Assembly: GCF_031085375.1 (NCBI RefSeq)
Contig: NZ_JAVCWF010000001.1
Location: 1,674,001 to 1,738,000 of the forward strand
Length of the DNA stretch: 64,000 nt
DNA from: Lactiplantibacillus brownii
GTDB lineage: Bacteria; Bacillota; Bacilli; Lactobacillales; Lactobacillaceae
Direction of reading: 5' to 3'
The translations under genes were made by a program, and so were the position numbers. Numbering within the stretch: the first letter of the stretch is position 1; every line of letters starts with the position of its first letter. Shown piece by piece: positions 33,737 to 44,343 of the stretch. The notes under the pieces are model-generated. The model was given only the letters and a program-made list of their open reading frames with translations, was not told the origin of the DNA and searched no databases.

Positions 33737-35551
33737 TTAGGTCGCACCCTTTTGATAATGTTTTGGCGTCACGCCACCGCCAGCAAGTGAAAACTTGACA
33801 GTTTGAGCGACCGTTGAAGAAATCCCTAGTTTTTGGATCTCTTCAACTGGTGCCGCCGCAATCTTCGTCATCGACCCGAACTGACGTAATAATTTATTCC
33901 GCGTCTTGGGTCCAACACCCGGAATCTCGTCTAAGCGTGAACTCAATGAATGCTTCGTATGAACTTGTCGATGGAAGGTAATCGCAAACCGATGGACTTC
34001 ATCTTGAATTCGTTGCAGAAGGTAAAAACCCTGACTCTTTGGATCTAAGTTCAAATGGGCATCCCCCGCAGACGCCAACAAGTCAGCAGTCTTATGATGA
34101 TCATTTTTGACCATCGCGGCGACCGGCGTATTTAGGCCTAACTCGTTTTCTAAGACGTCTTTGGCCGCATCCAATTGAATGTCCCCGCCATCCATTAAAA
34201 TCAAATCAGGCAAAGCTGCGTGTTCTTTAAGCAATCGTGTATACCGACGACGAATAACTTCACGTGTTGACGCCGCTTCGTCGGCATGATCAACTGTCCG
34301 TAATTTATATTTGCGATAAAGTTTTTTATTGGGCTGACCATCCGTGAAGACGACCATCGCAGAAACTAAATCGGAACCTTGAATATGCGAGTGGTCAAAG
34401 GCTTCGATCTTATGACCCGGTGGCAACCCCAAGGCATCCGTAATTTCTTTCATGGCCCCGGTTGTCTTCTGCTCATCCATCTCAAGGAGTCGAAACTTCT
34501 CTTCTAAAACGATACGCGCATTTTTCTCAGCTAAATCGAGCAGTTCGCGCTTTTGACCACGTTGTGGCGTCCGTACTGGAATGCCTAAGATGTCACTGAG
34601 CACTTCCTTATCCAATCCAGCCGGCACTAACACTTCACGTGGTAAGACGTTATTTTTTCGATTATAAAATTGCAAGATGAAACTAGTCATTTCTTCCGGC
34701 GCAGTGGAAACAATCGGGAACAAGCGCTTTTCACGCTTCATTAACCGTGCTTGCCGAATGAAGAAGACTTGGATCGACAACCAGCCTTTATCCAAATAAA
34801 AGTTGAACAGATCGCGTGGCGTGTTGTCGTTTGAAATGATCTTCTGCTTTTCAACGGTCATCTCAATATAGGTTAATTGATCCCGTAGCTCAGCCGCCCG
34901 TTCAAATTCCAACTCAGCTGCAGCCTTGGTCATCTGTTGAGTTAATTGCTTTTTAACGGTCTCTACATGGCCATTCAAGAACGATTTGATCCGTTTAATC
35001 TGTGCTTCGTATTCGGCAACCGGAACCGTTTTAAAACAGGCGCCTAAGCATTGACCCATATGATAGTACAGACATGGCCGCTTTTGAAAGCCGTTACAAC
35101 GGCGGAGCGGATAAACTTTTTGAATGAAGTTAACCGTTTCTTGGGCCGCATACACGTTCGGATAAGGGCCAAAATAATAGCCACCATCTTTACGAACATC
35201 ACTGACGATTAAGATCTGTGGATCACGTTCGTTGGTAATCTTAATATACGGATAACCCGTCCCTTTTTTCAGTTTAATATTGAAATAAGGTTGATGCTTT
35301 TGAATCAGCGTGATTTCCAACAAAAAGGCTTCTTTGTCGGTCGAAGTCACGATGAATTCGAAATCAGCAATTTCTGAGACCAAGCGGGCCGTTTTCCCAG
35401 TGTGGCTACTCTTAAAGTATGACCGCACACGATTTTTTAAGTTCTTCGCTTTCCCAACATAAATGATCTGGCTATTTAAATTTTTCATTAAATAACAGCC
35501 AGGTAATCCCGGTAATAGCGAAAGTTTATGTTCAATATGAGCCGAAGCCAT
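33737..35551 (-). CDS. uvrC: Excinuclease ABC subunit C
   Basis: This nucleotide excision repair nuclease makes both incisions with UvrB. The 604-residue protein has an N-terminal GIY-YIG domain (IIYVGKAKNLKNRVRSYF), a cysteine cluster (CNGFQKRPCLYYHMGQCLGAC), the UVR/UvrB-binding segment (LEFERAAELRDQL, about 212), an RNase H-like endonuclease domain (EAFDHSHIQGSD and LMDGGDIQ) and C-terminal helix-hairpin-helix motifs (IPGVGPKTRNKLLRQFG). Monocistronic. No SOS box was identified in front. Confidence 0.97.
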   Translation of the reverse strand: MASAHIEHKLSLLPGLPGCYLMKNLNSQIIYVGKAKNLKNRVRSYFKSSHTGKTARLVSEIADFEFIVTSTDKEAFLLEITLIQKHQPYFNIKLKKGTGYPYIKITNERDPQILIVSDVRKDGGYYFGPYPNVYAAQETVNFIQKVYPLRRCNGFQKRPCLYYHMGQCLGACFKTVPVAEYEAQIKRIKSFLNGHVETVKKQLTQQMTKAAAELEFERAAELRDQLTYIEMTVEKQKIISNDNTPRDLFNFYLDKGWLSIQVFFIRQARLMKREKRLFPIVSTAPEEMTSFILQFYNRKNNVLPREVLVPAGLDKEVLSDILGIPVRTPQRGQKRELLDLAEKNARIVLEEKFRLLEMDEQKTTGAMKEITDALGLPPGHKIEAFDHSHIQGSDLVSAMVVFTDGQPNKKLYRKYKLRTVDHADEAASTREVIRRRYTRLLKEHAALPDLILMDGGDIQLDAAKDVLENELGLNTPVAAMVKNDHHKTADLLASAGDAHLNLDPKSQGFYLLQRIQDEVHRFAITFHRQVHTKHSLSSRLDEIPGVGPKTRNKLLRQFGSMTKIAAAPVEEIQKLGISSTVAQTVKFSLAGGGVTPKHYQKGAT

Positions 35552-35720
35552 CTAACGCCCTCCTTACTTTAATTCAGCGTTATTAGTATACCGCCGGGAC
35601 GCCGCCGGGACAAGCAATCCGCCCAGCCGTTACTATATCCAGCCATTTTTCTTAGGCGTTGCTGCCGCACTCACCCAAAACTCACCATAACTGACCTCAT
35701 TTCAAAAAAACGCGTTGCCG

Positions 35721-35759
35721 AAAAAAACACGGTAAACCCGTTTCGGATTTTACCGTGTT
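35721..35759 (-). terminator. Terminator of the amino-acid ABC operon
   Basis: A perfect 11-bp stem (35727-35737 with 35749-35759) is preceded by A7 on the plus strand, giving minus-strand T7. Confidence 0.88.
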
Positions 35760-35764
35760 AGTAA

Positions 35765-36505
35765 TTACATTAATATTTTGGATAAGAAATCCTTAGCGCG
35801 ATCAGTTTCTGGATGGGCAAAGAAATTCTCTGGTGTATTGTTTTCTTGAATATAGCCATCCGCCATGAACCAGATTCGGTCCCCAACTGACTTAGCAAAG
35901 CCCATTTCATGGGTAACCACGACCATCGTCATGCCTTCTTTGGCTAACTCTTGCATGACATTCAAGACTTCGCCAACCATTTCAGGATCTAAGGCCGAGG
36001 TCGGTTCATCGAATAACATCACCTTAGGGTCCATAGCCAAGGCCCGCGCAATGGCGACCCGTTGCGCTTGCCCACCAGATAAACTGGTTGGAAAAGCATC
36101 CGCATGGTCATCTAAGCCGACTCGTTGTAACAACTCATGAGCACGCTTCGTCGCCGTGGCATCATCGGTACCTTTGACCTTCATGGGTGCTAATTTGATA
36201 TTTTCCAAGACCGTCATATTCGGGAATAAATTAAAGCCTTGAAAGACCATTCCCATTTTTTCACGCAATGAATTGACACTCTTTGTATCCAACGTCGTTA
36301 AATCTTGACCTTCAAAGGCAACTTTACCACTCGTCGGCGTTTCCAATAAATTTAGGCAACGTAGGAAGGTACTTTTACCCCCACCAGAAGGTCCGACCAC
36401 AACGATCACTTGGCCTGGTTCAACCTTTTCGGTAATATCTTTTAAAACTTCGTTGTCCCCAAAGCTTTTCGCTAAGGCTTCAACTTCGATTACTGGTTTA
36501 GTCAT
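35765..36505 (-). CDS. Polar amino-acid ABC transporter ATP-binding protein
   Basis: The ATPase of a glutamine/polar amino acid importer. The 246-residue protein has Walker [10 protein letters not shown], a Q-loop in [17 protein letters not shown], signature [16 protein letters not shown], Walker [14 protein letters not shown] and H-loop VTHEMGF. It overlaps the upstream binding protein-permease gene by 8 bp, and the two alone could make a complete importer. The substrate probably is glutamine, glutamate or a similar amino acid by family; not proven. Confidence 0.94.
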   Translation of the reverse strand: MTKPVIEVEALAKSFGDNEVLKDITEKVEPGQVIVVVGPSGGGKSTFLRCLNLLETPTSGKVAFEGQDLTTLDTKSVNSLREKMGMVFQGFNLFPNMTVLENIKLAPMKVKGTDDATATKRAHELLQRVGLDDHADAFPTSLSGGQAQRVAIARALAMDPKVMLFDEPTSALDPEMVGEVLNVMQELAKEGMTMVVVTHEMGFAKSVGDRIWFMADGYIQENNTPENFFAHPETDRAKDFLSKILM

Positions 36506-37976
36506 GTTGCATCTTCCTTTCGAAGTAGTTCAAGATCCGTGACGCGGTAAAGGTCAAGATGAAGTATAAGACCATGATGACAACGATTGGTGCCACCCCA
36601 CGATAGGTGTCAGAACGCACGATGTTACTTTGATAGATCAATTCAGTGACCCCAATAATGGAAACAATCGAACTATCCTTGATCAAGGTAATAAATTCGT
36701 TCCCTAATGATGGCCAGATGTTCTTCAAGGCTTGTGGTAAGACCACAAAACGCATCGTTTCACCGTTAGACATCCCTAAACTACGAGCCGCTTCTGTTTG
36801 CCCATCGTCCACGGAGTTGATCCCGCCACGAATGTATTCAGCCACATATGCCCCAGAGTTCAAAGAAATCGCAATGATCCCTGAAGTTAAGGCTGGTAAA
36901 TTGACAAACAAGCCTAGACCGAAGTAAACAAACATGACTTGAACCATCATTGGTGTCCCACGAATAAATTCAACATAGGCCGTTGCAAGCCAACGTAAAG
37001 CGGTTTTTAAGACGCCACCTTTGGCCATCCGTGCTAACGCTAAGACGATCCCAATAATGAACCCGAAGAAGACAGAACAAACGGTAATGATCAAGGTGTA
37101 TTCAATCCCGGTTAAGAAGGCTTTCCAATAGTGGCCCATTGACGTATTAACCGTGTTTGTCTTCAAATATTTCCCGGCAGCAGGCAAATAATCCTTTTTA
37201 ACTAAATTGTCCTTTTTAATCTGATCAACTGTCTTATTAACTTTATTGACTAAGCTCGTGGAGCCCTTACGGAATGCAATTGCTGAACTAGTCGCAGAAG
37301 CGCTCATATTAAAATCAGAAGGAATCGCCGCTAATTGTTTGTTGTTTGACACATAAGCTTCGGCGGAAGGTTTTTCCATCGCAACCCCAGCTAATTTATG
37401 GCTTTGGAGTGCCAAAATTAAATCTGATTGAGAGGTCATCCCTTTAACTTTAGTATTTTTCGTTTGCTTCTTAGCAGCGTTATATTGTGTTGACCCAGTT
37501 TGGGCACCCAAAGTTCCGCCTTTGAATGAATCTTTGTTCTTATATTTACCCGTATCCGTCTTATTAATGACGATATCATAACCGCCTTGATAATACGTAT
37601 GGGTGAAAGCCACATTTTTTCGACGTGCTGGCGTTGGGTTCATCCCAGAAATGATCATATCGACCTTCCCAGTCTGTAACGCCACCAATAAGGAGTCGAA
37701 AGACATTGACTTGATTTTTAGCTTCACACCCAAGTCCTTAGCGACCTTCTGACCAATTTTGACATCCATCCCGACAATCGCACTCTTACCGTTGACCGTC
37801 GCTTGGAATTCATATGGTGGATAGTCTGGTGAAGTCCCCATCACCAAGACACCCTTTTTCTGAATCTTTTCTAATGAGTCATCCGTTGCAGCTTGGGCGT
37901 GTTGATTACTCAATGGCACGACCATCATCAAGACTGCAACTAGCATGGCTAGCAGTAACCCGTATTTTTTCTTCAT
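36498..37976 (-). CDS. Amino-acid ABC transporter: fused substrate-binding protein and permease
   Basis: A single 492-residue chain with a signal sequence (about 1-29, ending QAQAA-like HAQAATD), an extracellular type-3 solute-binding domain (about 35-270: [38 protein letters not shown]) and a HisM-type permease domain (about 285-490: [11 protein letters not shown] and the EAA loop [15 protein letters not shown]). This fused design, with one binding domain, is known from lactic acid bacteria (GlnP-like). The first gene of a two-gene operon with a consensus-like promoter. Confidence 0.94.
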   Translation of the reverse strand: MKKKYGLLLAMLVAVLMMVVPLSNQHAQAATDDSLEKIQKKGVLVMGTSPDYPPYEFQATVNGKSAIVGMDVKIGQKVAKDLGVKLKIKSMSFDSLLVALQTGKVDMIISGMNPTPARRKNVAFTHTYYQGGYDIVINKTDTGKYKNKDSFKGGTLGAQTGSTQYNAAKKQTKNTKVKGMTSQSDLILALQSHKLAGVAMEKPSAEAYVSNNKQLAAIPSDFNMSASATSSAIAFRKGSTSLVNKVNKTVDQIKKDNLVKKDYLPAAGKYLKTNTVNTSMGHYWKAFLTGIEYTLIITVCSVFFGFIIGIVLALARMAKGGVLKTALRWLATAYVEFIRGTPMMVQVMFVYFGLGLFVNLPALTSGIIAISLNSGAYVAEYIRGGINSVDDGQTEAARSLGMSNGETMRFVVLPQALKNIWPSLGNEFITLIKDSSIVSIIGVTELIYQSNIVRSDTYRGVAPIVVIMVLYFILTFTASRILNYFERKMQHD

Positions 37977-38010
37977 AAGCGTTCTCCTTGTTTTCTTTTT
38001 ACAAGAACAA

Positions 38011-38039
38011 AGTATAGACGTATATGATTATTTATGCAA
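38011..38039 (-). promoter_or_regulatory. Promoter of the amino-acid ABC operon
   Basis: On the minus strand: TTGCAT (38034-38039), a 17-bp spacer and TATACT (38011-38016), about 35 bp before the start codon. Confidence 0.75.
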
Positions 38040-38125
38040 GTATTTTCGATAATTTCTTTATTTTATGCATAAAATAGTCATTTATGCACACTATAACCCC
38101 TTAATACTGTATAAAAGACAGATTG

Positions 38126-38154
38126 CTGACAAACACGTAAAAATTTGCTATGAT
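38126..38154 (+). promoter_or_regulatory. Promoter of the 55-codon gene
   Basis: CTGACA (38126-38131), a 17-bp spacer and TATGAT (38149-38154) with the extended -10 TG at 38146-38147. Confidence 0.6.
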
Positions 38155-38180
38155 TAAGAACAATTGAAAGGAATGATTGC

Positions 38181-38348
38181 ATGAGTTTAAAAGTCCAACG
38201 CCAAGATAACTTAGATAAACTATTCGACAAGTTTGCGATTGGCCCCGATGATAAGGATAAGCTGAGCACTAAAGCCATCCAAGAAACCATCGACGAACAC
38301 GCTAAACGAAAAACGGCCCAACCTAAAAGTAAAGACGCAAAAAAGTAA
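38181..38348 (+). CDS. Small conserved-looking basic protein (55 residues)
   Basis: A complete small gene with its own promoter, a GAAAGGA ribosome site 8-9 bp before the ATG, and a strong terminator. The product starts MSLKVQRQDNLDKLFDKFAI and continues with an acidic GPDDKD patch, an amphipathic helix (STKAIQETIDEHAKRK) and a Lys-rich tail (KSKDAKK). It is soluble with no membrane segment. Short proteins of this build occur in other Firmicutes, but I cannot name the family with certainty. A nucleic-acid or ribosome contact is plausible from charge only. Confidence 0.8.
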   Translation: MSLKVQRQDNLDKLFDKFAIGPDDKDKLSTKAIQETIDEHAKRKTAQPKSKDAKK

Positions 38349-38354
38349 TTAAAA

Positions 38355-38389
38355 AAATCACGCTTACCATGGATTGGTAGGCGTGATTT
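38355..38389. terminator. Bidirectional terminator after the 55-codon gene
   Basis: A 15-bp stem with one mismatch (38355-38369 with 38375-38389), preceded by A-rich sequence. It also lies 10 bp past the stop of the convergent HesB-like gene. Confidence 0.85.
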
Positions 38390-38398
38390 CGTGTTTAA

Positions 38399-38809
38399 TT
38401 AGCAAATTTTAGTGCCGATCGTTGTCATTTTTTCGCGACGTTCCGCTTCAGTTTCTGGCGTAACATTCCGCCAATCAACCACAGATAACGCCCCGTCCAA
38501 CATGCCACTATCATCTTTCAAGGCTAAGCCGTTGTGCCACCGCGAAATGTTGAGTCCGTGGCCTAAGAAATCTTCGTCAGCCGGTGCCGTTGCCATATCG
38601 TAGTCGACATTATTGTCTAACGGAATCGTATAAGTCGGATCAGCATCTTTTAAAATGACCAATTGGAACTTATTTCCAATCGCACAACTCCCACCTAAGC
38701 TAGAGTATTTATTGGAACCATCATCAGTCGTCAAAATAACCCGACTCCCGGCTGGAATCTTGTCTGCCAAATAAGCTTGTGCGTCATCTTTGATATTAAT
38801 CTTCATCAT
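38399..38809 (-). CDS. HesB/IscA-like Fe-S biogenesis-family protein
   Basis: A 136-residue protein whose N-terminal 100 residues resemble the A-type iron-sulfur carrier fold seen in lactobacillar HesB-like proteins: MKINIKDDAQAYL, SRVILTTDDGSNKYSS, CAIGNKFQLVIL. Classic IscA has three cysteines for cluster binding; here only GGSCAIG and the last residue (TKIC) are cysteines. It may bind a cluster differently or not at all. AAAGGGTG precedes tandem ATGs at 38809 and 38806. It is not near suf genes. Confidence 0.72.
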   Translation of the reverse strand: MMKINIKDDAQAYLADKIPAGSRVILTTDDGSNKYSSLGGSCAIGNKFQLVILKDADPTYTIPLDNNVDYDMATAPADEDFLGHGLNISRWHNGLALKDDSGMLDGALSVVDWRNVTPETEAERREKMTTIGTKIC

Positions 38810-38987
38810 TCAACACCCTTTCAATTATGACAATTGAGTTGTGTGCAACTCTTTTAACACTCTAAATATATCGCACCGGCCTAAAGAATGCAATTAAAGT
38901 GCTTACTAAAAATTAGTTGATCACCGCTACCATCAAAACTGCCACTTAAAGCGTCGATAATTTAGTCGAATACGAGATCAACTGACC

Positions 38988-39021
38988 AAAAAAAAGCCCA
39001 ACATCAGACTCAATGTCAGGC
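38988..39021 (-). terminator. Terminator of the clpX-engB-mazG-like unit
   Basis: A 9-bp stem with two G-U pairs (38996-39004 with 39013-39021), then T8 on the minus strand. Confidence 0.82.
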
Positions 39022-39028
39022 CAAACGG

Positions 39029-39325
39029 TTATTTTGCTGCTTTATCATTTGGATATTTATGATTTAACTTAGTAATATTTTGTTGGGCAACTTCATCAAA
39101 GGGAATATCAGCCCATTCAGCAACTTGCGATAAGTACCAGAGAACATCGCCCATTTGCTTGGTTAATTGGTCCTTATTCAAGCTCTCGCCGTGGAAAGTG
39201 TACTTCTTGACCAAATCAACAACTTGTCCGGTTTCGGAGGCTAAACCTAACGATAAGTTCGTCAAAACCTGTTCATTCCCGTAAAGCGTCCGATTTGCCA
39301 ACGATTGATAGTCATTAAATTCCAA
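39029..39325 (-). CDS. MazG-like nucleotide pyrophosphohydrolase, TTG start
   Basis: A 98-residue all-alpha NTP pyrophosphohydrolase-like protein that may clean aberrant nucleotides. EFNDYQSLANRT begins helix 1; the metal-binding pattern appears as GLASETGQVVDLVKK (ExxE-like) and KQMGDVLWYLSQVAEW (ExxD-like). The TTG at 39325 follows GGGGG by 9 bp and lies two bases after the engB stop; an in-frame ATG 14 codons upstream would overlap engB by 40 bp and precede this ribosome site. It is co-transcribed with engB. Confidence 0.82.
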   Translation of the reverse strand: MEFNDYQSLANRTLYGNEQVLTNLSLGLASETGQVVDLVKKYTFHGESLNKDQLTKQMGDVLWYLSQVAEWADIPFDEVAQQNITKLNHKYPNDKAAK

Positions 39326-39327
39326 TG

Positions 39328-39924
39328 CTACTTGCCCCCTACTGTATGTGCTTCGATCCATTGCCAAATGGCATCCTTGCCCGCTTTAGTTTTAGCTGAA
39401 AACGGAATAAAGTCATCACCGGCCTGAAAATTCAAAGTTTTCTTAATAAGACTTTCTTGTTTGTTCCACTTACCACGCGCAATCTTATCACTCTTGGTCG
39501 CAACCACGAGTAATGGCATTTTATAGTAATGCATCCACTCATACATGGTCACATCGTCTTTAGTAGGCGCGTGACGCGCATCAACTAAGATGATAACCCC
39601 ACGTAAAGTACTGCGGTTGGTTAAATAAGTTTCGATCATTTGACCAAATTTTTCGCGATCTTTTTTCGAAACTTTGGCGTAGCCATACCCTGGCACGTCG
39701 ACAAAATATAACTGGTCTTCAACCTTGTAAAAATTTAACGTTTGCGTTTTACCAGGCTGGCTTGACGTCCGCGCATAGCTATTGCGGTTGATCAACACAT
39801 TGATCAAAGACGACTTACCAACATTCGAACGCCCGGATAAAGCCACTTCTGGGTAACCGGTGGTGGGATATTGGCTGGTCGCCACGGCACTCATGACCAG
39901 TTCTACGTTATGCACTTCCATCAA
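39328..39924 (-). CDS. engB: Ribosome biogenesis GTP-binding protein EngB/YsxC
   Basis: An essential GTPase for 50S subunit assembly. The 198-residue protein is a single TrmE-Era-type G domain: G1 [11 protein letters not shown]2 region [11 protein letters not shown]3 DVPGYG, G4 ATKSD and G5 FSAKT. It follows clpX by 112 bp on the same strand; this linkage is common in Firmicutes. Confidence 0.97.
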   Translation of the reverse strand: MMEVHNVELVMSAVATSQYPTTGYPEVALSGRSNVGKSSLINVLINRNSYARTSSQPGKTQTLNFYKVEDQLYFVDVPGYGYAKVSKKDREKFGQMIETYLTNRSTLRGVIILVDARHAPTKDDVTMYEWMHYYKMPLLVVATKSDKIARGKWNKQESLIKKTLNFQAGDDFIPFSAKTKAGKDAIWQWIEAHTVGGK

Positions 39925-40036
39925 AAAAACTCCTCTACCAAATAGTCTTTACCCATTCTAACACAATTATCCGCGACGATTGGTCTAGTTTAATTGATGA
40001 AATCGGGGGTTAACCGCATTCAGGACCACGATAAGC

Positions 40037-41278
40037 TTACGCCCATCGCAGTTCTGAATGATCTTCAACGGTCGCTTTATTGATAATGACCTTCTTCACG
40101 TCTTTACGACTTGGAATATCAAACATGATGTCACGCATCGTGTCTTCAATAATTGAACGCAACCCACGAGCACCTGTATTCCGTGCTAAGGCTTCGCGTG
40201 CAATTGCACGTAAGGCATCATCTTTGAAATCAAGCTCAGCACCATCTAACGCAATTAACCGTTGATATTGTTTAACTAAGGCGTTCTTTGGTTCCGTTAA
40301 GATCCGGACCAAATCGTCTTCGGTTAAGCGTTCCAAGGCGGTTAAGATTGGTAACCGACCGATAAATTCTGGAATCAACCCAAATTGTAATAAATCTTCG
40401 GGAACGACTTGTTGCATGATACTCTTGGTATCATCCAAGATGGCATTCTTGCCGTCTGTGTCATTACCGAACCCGATTGTCTTATCACCCAAGCGGCGCT
40501 TAACAATGTCTTCAATGCCATCAAAAGCCCCACCAACGATAAATAAGATGTTGGTCGTATCAATCTGAATGAACTCTTGTTGTGGATGCTTACGACCACC
40601 CTGAGGCGGCACATTCGCAATCGTGCCTTCTAGGATCTTCAAGAGTGCTTGTTGAACCCCTTCACCGGAAACATCCCTAGTAATGGAAACATTTTCACTC
40701 TTCTTAGCAATCTTATCAATTTCATCAATATAGATAATGCCTTTTTCAGCACGTTCCACATCGTAGTCAGCATTTTGCAAAAGCTTCAAGAGGATGTTTT
40801 CAACATCTTCCCCAACGTAACCTGCTTCAGTTAAGGTTGTGGCATCCGCAATCGCAAATGGCACATCCAAGATCCGTGCCAAGCTTTGGGCTAAGAAAGT
40901 CTTCCCAGAACCAGTTGGACCAACTAAACTAATGTTACTCTTTTGTAATTCAGGGCCATCAGAGTCTTTATCGCTATCTTCCATCGCTTTAACACGCTTG
41001 TAGTGATTATAAACAGCCACTGAAAGAGTCCGTTTTGCTTCATTTTGACCGATAACATATTGGTCTAATTCGTCAACAATTTCCTTAGGTGTTGGAATAT
41101 CTGTTAATTCATGGGTTTGTTCTTCACTAAACTCTTCATCGATAATTTCTTTACATAAGTCGATACATTCATTACAGATATACACGCCGGGGCCGGCGAC
41201 AATTTTTTTAACTTGATCTTGTGACTTTCCACAAAACGAGCAGTTAACTGGGCCGTTTGTCTCGGTATTTTCAAACAT
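40037..41278 (-). CDS. clpX: ATP-dependent Clp protease ATP-binding subunit ClpX
   Basis: An AAA+ unfoldase that delivers substrates to ClpP. The 413-residue protein has an N-terminal zinc finger (CSFCGKSQ and CNECIDLC), Walker A GPTGSGKT, Walker [14 protein letters not shown], pore-loop GYVGED, the IGF-type ClpP-binding loop region TIGFGND, and the sensor-2 domain ([10 protein letters not shown]). GAGGTGAGA precedes the ATG. It lies between tig and engB, in the common tig-clpX-engB order. Confidence 0.98.
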   Translation of the reverse strand: MFENTETNGPVNCSFCGKSQDQVKKIVAGPGVYICNECIDLCKEIIDEEFSEEQTHELTDIPTPKEIVDELDQYVIGQNEAKRTLSVAVYNHYKRVKAMEDSDKDSDGPELQKSNISLVGPTGSGKTFLAQSLARILDVPFAIADATTLTEAGYVGEDVENILLKLLQNADYDVERAEKGIIYIDEIDKIAKKSENVSITRDVSGEGVQQALLKILEGTIANVPPQGGRKHPQQEFIQIDTTNILFIVGGAFDGIEDIVKRRLGDKTIGFGNDTDGKNAILDDTKSIMQQVVPEDLLQFGLIPEFIGRLPILTALERLTEDDLVRILTEPKNALVKQYQRLIALDGAELDFKDDALRAIAREALARNTGARGLRSIIEDTMRDIMFDIPSRKDVKKVIINKATVEDHSELRWA

Positions 41279-41445
41279 TCATTCTCACCTCATCGATGTA
41301 TTTACATGGATTAATCATAACAGAAAACCAGGGCTAAAACCAGCACTGGCCTTGTTTATCCTCGACCAATACTATAACACGCTGTTTTGAAAATCCGAAA
41401 TGATTTGCCTATAAACTTACAAACATGGGCTCATGTGTAAACTAA

Positions 41446-41473
41446 AAGCCTCAAGGGTAATCCCTCAAGGCTT
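41446..41473 (-). terminator. Probable tig terminator
   Basis: AAGCCT...AGGG pairs with CCCT...AGGCTT with a 2-nt internal mismatch, 26 bp past the tig stop; the minus-strand tail is TTTTAGTTT. Confidence 0.6.
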
Positions 41474-41499
41474 CTAGTGACTGAACTAATAATGATTAA

Positions 41500-42819
41500 T
41501 TAGTCTTCGCTGTCTTCTTTTTTGTCTTCAGCTTTAGCATTTTGCTTTGCTGAGTCCGCAATCAAATCAACAGCTTGGCGAATGGCAATATCATGTGACA
41601 ACATGTCATCAGTTAAAGCACCGCGAACAGCGCTTTCTTCCATGTTATATTGGCCAGCTAAGTCTTTTACTTCAGCATCAATTTCATCCTTAGAAGGTTT
41701 GATGTTTTCAGCTTCAACAACGGCTTCCAAAACTAAGTTAGTTTTGACCCGACGTTCAGCATCCGCAGCAAATTGCTTGTGCAAGTCGTCTTCAGAAGTT
41801 CCAGTCAACTTGTAGTAAGTCTTAGGATCGATACCTTGTTGTTGCATGTTAGCCAAGTATTGATCCATTTGACGATGGATATCGTCTTCCTTCATGGCAT
41901 CAGGAACGGCTTCAATTTCAGCATTGTCAACAGCTTGGTTTAAAGCTTCGTCTTCAATGGCATCATGAGCAGCCTTTTCTTTTTGTTCTTTAAGTTCATC
42001 CTTGATCTTAGCTTTTAATTCTTCAAGCGTGTCAACATCTTCATCAACATCCTTGGCAAATTCGTCATCTAATTCAGGGAGTTCCTTAGTTTTAACTTCA
42101 TGAATGGTTACCTTGAAAGTAGCTTCCTTGTTTTGTAAGTCTTCAGCTTGGTAATCTTTAGGGAAAGTTACCTTAACTTCTTTTTCGTCACCAGCTTTAA
42201 CACCAACTAATTGGTCTTCAAAGCCAGGGATAAATGAGTCTGAGCCTAATTCAAGGGAGTAGTTTTCTGATTCGCCGCCTTCAAATGGCTTGCCATCAAC
42301 AAAACCTTTGAAGTCAATGACAACGGTGTCGCCCTTAGCAGCTGGTTCGTCTTCTTTCAAGACTAATTCAGCTTGCTTTTCGCGACGTGATTCTAATTCA
42401 GCGTCAACGTCTTTAGCATAAACTCGTGTATTTTGACGGGTCACACTAAGTTCCTTGTAATCGCCTAATTTAACTTCTGGTTGTACAGTAACAACCGCTT
42501 TTAAGACCCAAGGCTTGCCCTTTTCCATGCTATCAACATCGATTTTGGGTTGGTCAACGGGTTCAATTTCAGTGTCTTTAATCGCTTGTTCGTATGCTTC
42601 TGGGAGCACGATGTTCAAAGCATCTTGATAGAGTGCTTCTTCACCATACATTTGATTGAAGATTTGACGAGGAACCTTACCCTTACGGAAACCAGGGACG
42701 TTTAAGTTCTTCTTAGTACGTTGGAAGGCCTTATCGATTCCTTCTTTGATCTTGTCAGCACCAATTTCGAATGTTAATTCGCCTTGGTTGCCTTCTTTCT
42801 TTTCCCACTTTGCAGCCAT
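41500..42819 (-). CDS. tig: Trigger factor (peptidyl-prolyl isomerase chaperone)
   Basis: A ribosome-bound chaperone for nascent chains. The 439-residue protein has the N-terminal ribosome-binding signature region ([14 protein letters not shown], about 42-55), the FKBP-type PPIase domain (about 160-245: [35 protein letters not shown]) and a long helical C-terminal domain ending in an acidic and lysine-rich tail. Located upstream of clpX and downstream of tuf in transcription order. Confidence 0.98.
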   Translation of the reverse strand: MAAKWEKKEGNQGELTFEIGADKIKEGIDKAFQRTKKNLNVPGFRKGKVPRQIFNQMYGEEALYQDALNIVLPEAYEQAIKDTEIEPVDQPKIDVDSMEKGKPWVLKAVVTVQPEVKLGDYKELSVTRQNTRVYAKDVDAELESRREKQAELVLKEDEPAAKGDTVVIDFKGFVDGKPFEGGESENYSLELGSDSFIPGFEDQLVGVKAGDEKEVKVTFPKDYQAEDLQNKEATFKVTIHEVKTKELPELDDEFAKDVDEDVDTLEELKAKIKDELKEQKEKAAHDAIEDEALNQAVDNAEIEAVPDAMKEDDIHRQMDQYLANMQQQGIDPKTYYKLTGTSEDDLHKQFAADAERRVKTNLVLEAVVEAENIKPSKDEIDAEVKDLAGQYNMEESAVRGALTDDMLSHDIAIRQAVDLIADSAKQNAKAEDKKEDSED

Positions 42820-42957
42820 TGTATTCCCTCCGAAACATTAATATTTTCTACAATTCTAGTCAATTGCATACTGGTTAAGTTTAACCTATCAACACCATAA
42901 AGTAAACAAAATCAGTTAAAAAAGCGCGTAATCTGGCGTTTTATTGTAAATTTTCTT

Positions 42958-42994
42958 AAAAAAAGAGACTCGGAAGAAATCTTCCAAGTCTCTT
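42958..42994 (-). terminator. Terminator of tuf
   Basis: A 15-bp stem with one mismatch (42963-42977 with 42980-42994) and a T-run on the minus strand, 28 bp past the tuf stop. Confidence 0.85.
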
Positions 42995-43022
42995 AAATGA
43001 ATCAATGAAAATCAATTAGAGA

Positions 43023-44210
43023 TTAGTCATCAATTTCAGAAACAACACCGGCACCAACAGTATGGCCACCTTCACGAACAGTGAATTTAGTACCCTTTTC
43101 AACAGCAACAGGGGAAATTAATTCAACTGTAAATGTAACGTTGTCTCCAGGCATAACCATTTCAACGCCTTCTGGCAATTCGATAACACCAGTAACGTCA
43201 GTGGTATGGAAGTAGAATTGAGGACGATAGTTTGAGAAGAATGGCGTATGACGGCCACCTTCTTCTTTAGTCAAGATATAAACTTCACCCTTAAAGTTCT
43301 TATGGGTCTTGATCGAACCTGGCTTAGCAAGAACTTGGCCACGAACGACTTGTTCCCGGTTAACACCACGTAACAAGGCACCAACGTTATCGCCGGCTTC
43401 ACCTAAGTCAAGGGTCTTACGGAACATTTCAAGACCGGTAACAGTTGACTTCAATGGTTCGTCATGCAAACCAACGATTTCAACTTCATCACCGACTTTA
43501 ACAGTCCCACGATCAATACGACCAGATGCAACAGTCCCACGACCAGTGATTGAGAAGACATCTTCAACAGGCATTAAGAAAGGCTTTTCAGTATCACGAA
43601 CTGGAGTTGGGATGTATTCATCGACAACGTCCATTAAGTGTAAGATAACCTTTTCTTGTTCTGGGTCGCCTTCGAGAGCTTTCAAAGCTGAACCACGGAT
43701 AACAGGAATATCGTCACCAGGGAAATCGTATTCTGAAAGTAATTCACGGACTTCCATTTCAACCAAGTCAACTAATTCGTCATCATCAACAAGATCAGTC
43801 TTGTTTAAGAAAACAACGATATAGTCAACACCAACTTGGCGAGCCAAGAGGATGTGTTCACGCGTTTGTGGCATAGGACCATCAGTTGCGGCAACAACTA
43901 AGATGGCACCATCCATTTGAGCGGCACCAGTGATCATGTTTTTAACGTAATCAGCATGTCCTGGGGCATCAATATGCGCGTAATGACGCTTTTCTGTTTC
44001 GTATTCAACGTGCGCGGTGTTGATAGTAATACCACGTTCACGTTCTTCGGGAGCGGCATCAATTGAGGCAAAATCTTGAGCTTCTGCTAAGCCCTTTTCA
44101 GATAATACCTTTGTGATTGCAGCTGTCAAAGTAGTCTTCCCATGGTCAACGTGGCCGATAGTACCAATGTTTACATGGGGTTTTGTTCTTTCATAATGTG
44201 CTTTTGCCAT
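43023..44210 (-). CDS. tuf: Elongation factor Tu
   Basis: Delivers aminoacyl-tRNA to the ribosome. The 395-residue GTPase has G1 GHVDHGKTT, the effector region [13 protein letters not shown]3 DAPGHADY and G4 NKTD, followed by the two beta-barrel domains. Codon choice is strongly biased, as expected for a highly expressed gene. An AGGAGG ribosome site and a near-consensus promoter lie upstream. Here tuf is monocistronic rather than in the str operon, as is common in lactobacilli. Confidence 0.99.
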   Translation of the reverse strand: MAKAHYERTKPHVNIGTIGHVDHGKTTLTAAITKVLSEKGLAEAQDFASIDAAPEERERGITINTAHVEYETEKRHYAHIDAPGHADYVKNMITGAAQMDGAILVVAATDGPMPQTREHILLARQVGVDYIVVFLNKTDLVDDDELVDLVEMEVRELLSEYDFPGDDIPVIRGSALKALEGDPEQEKVILHLMDVVDEYIPTPVRDTEKPFLMPVEDVFSITGRGTVASGRIDRGTVKVGDEVEIVGLHDEPLKSTVTGLEMFRKTLDLGEAGDNVGALLRGVNREQVVRGQVLAKPGSIKTHKNFKGEVYILTKEEGGRHTPFFSNYRPQFYFHTTDVTGVIELPEGVEMVMPGDNVTFTVELISPVAVEKGTKFTVREGGHTVGAGVVSEIDD

Positions 44211-44343
44211 TAAATGAAACCTCCTGTGATTTTCGCAAGAATAATGTCAGTACAAATAATGCTCCGACAATTCTTTAGTTAATATTATACTACATCCTAA
44301 TGAAAAGGCCAAATCACTCACCCATCACTAGGAATCCTTAAAC

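Noticed and set aside
35585..35620. Short tandem GCCGGGAC repeat downstream of uvrC start
   Set aside because: Only two copies of eight bases; no array or known element.
43309..43824. 171-codon open frame opposite tuf
   Set aside because: Antisense shadow of the strongly biased EF-Tu coding sequence; no ribosome site or family features.
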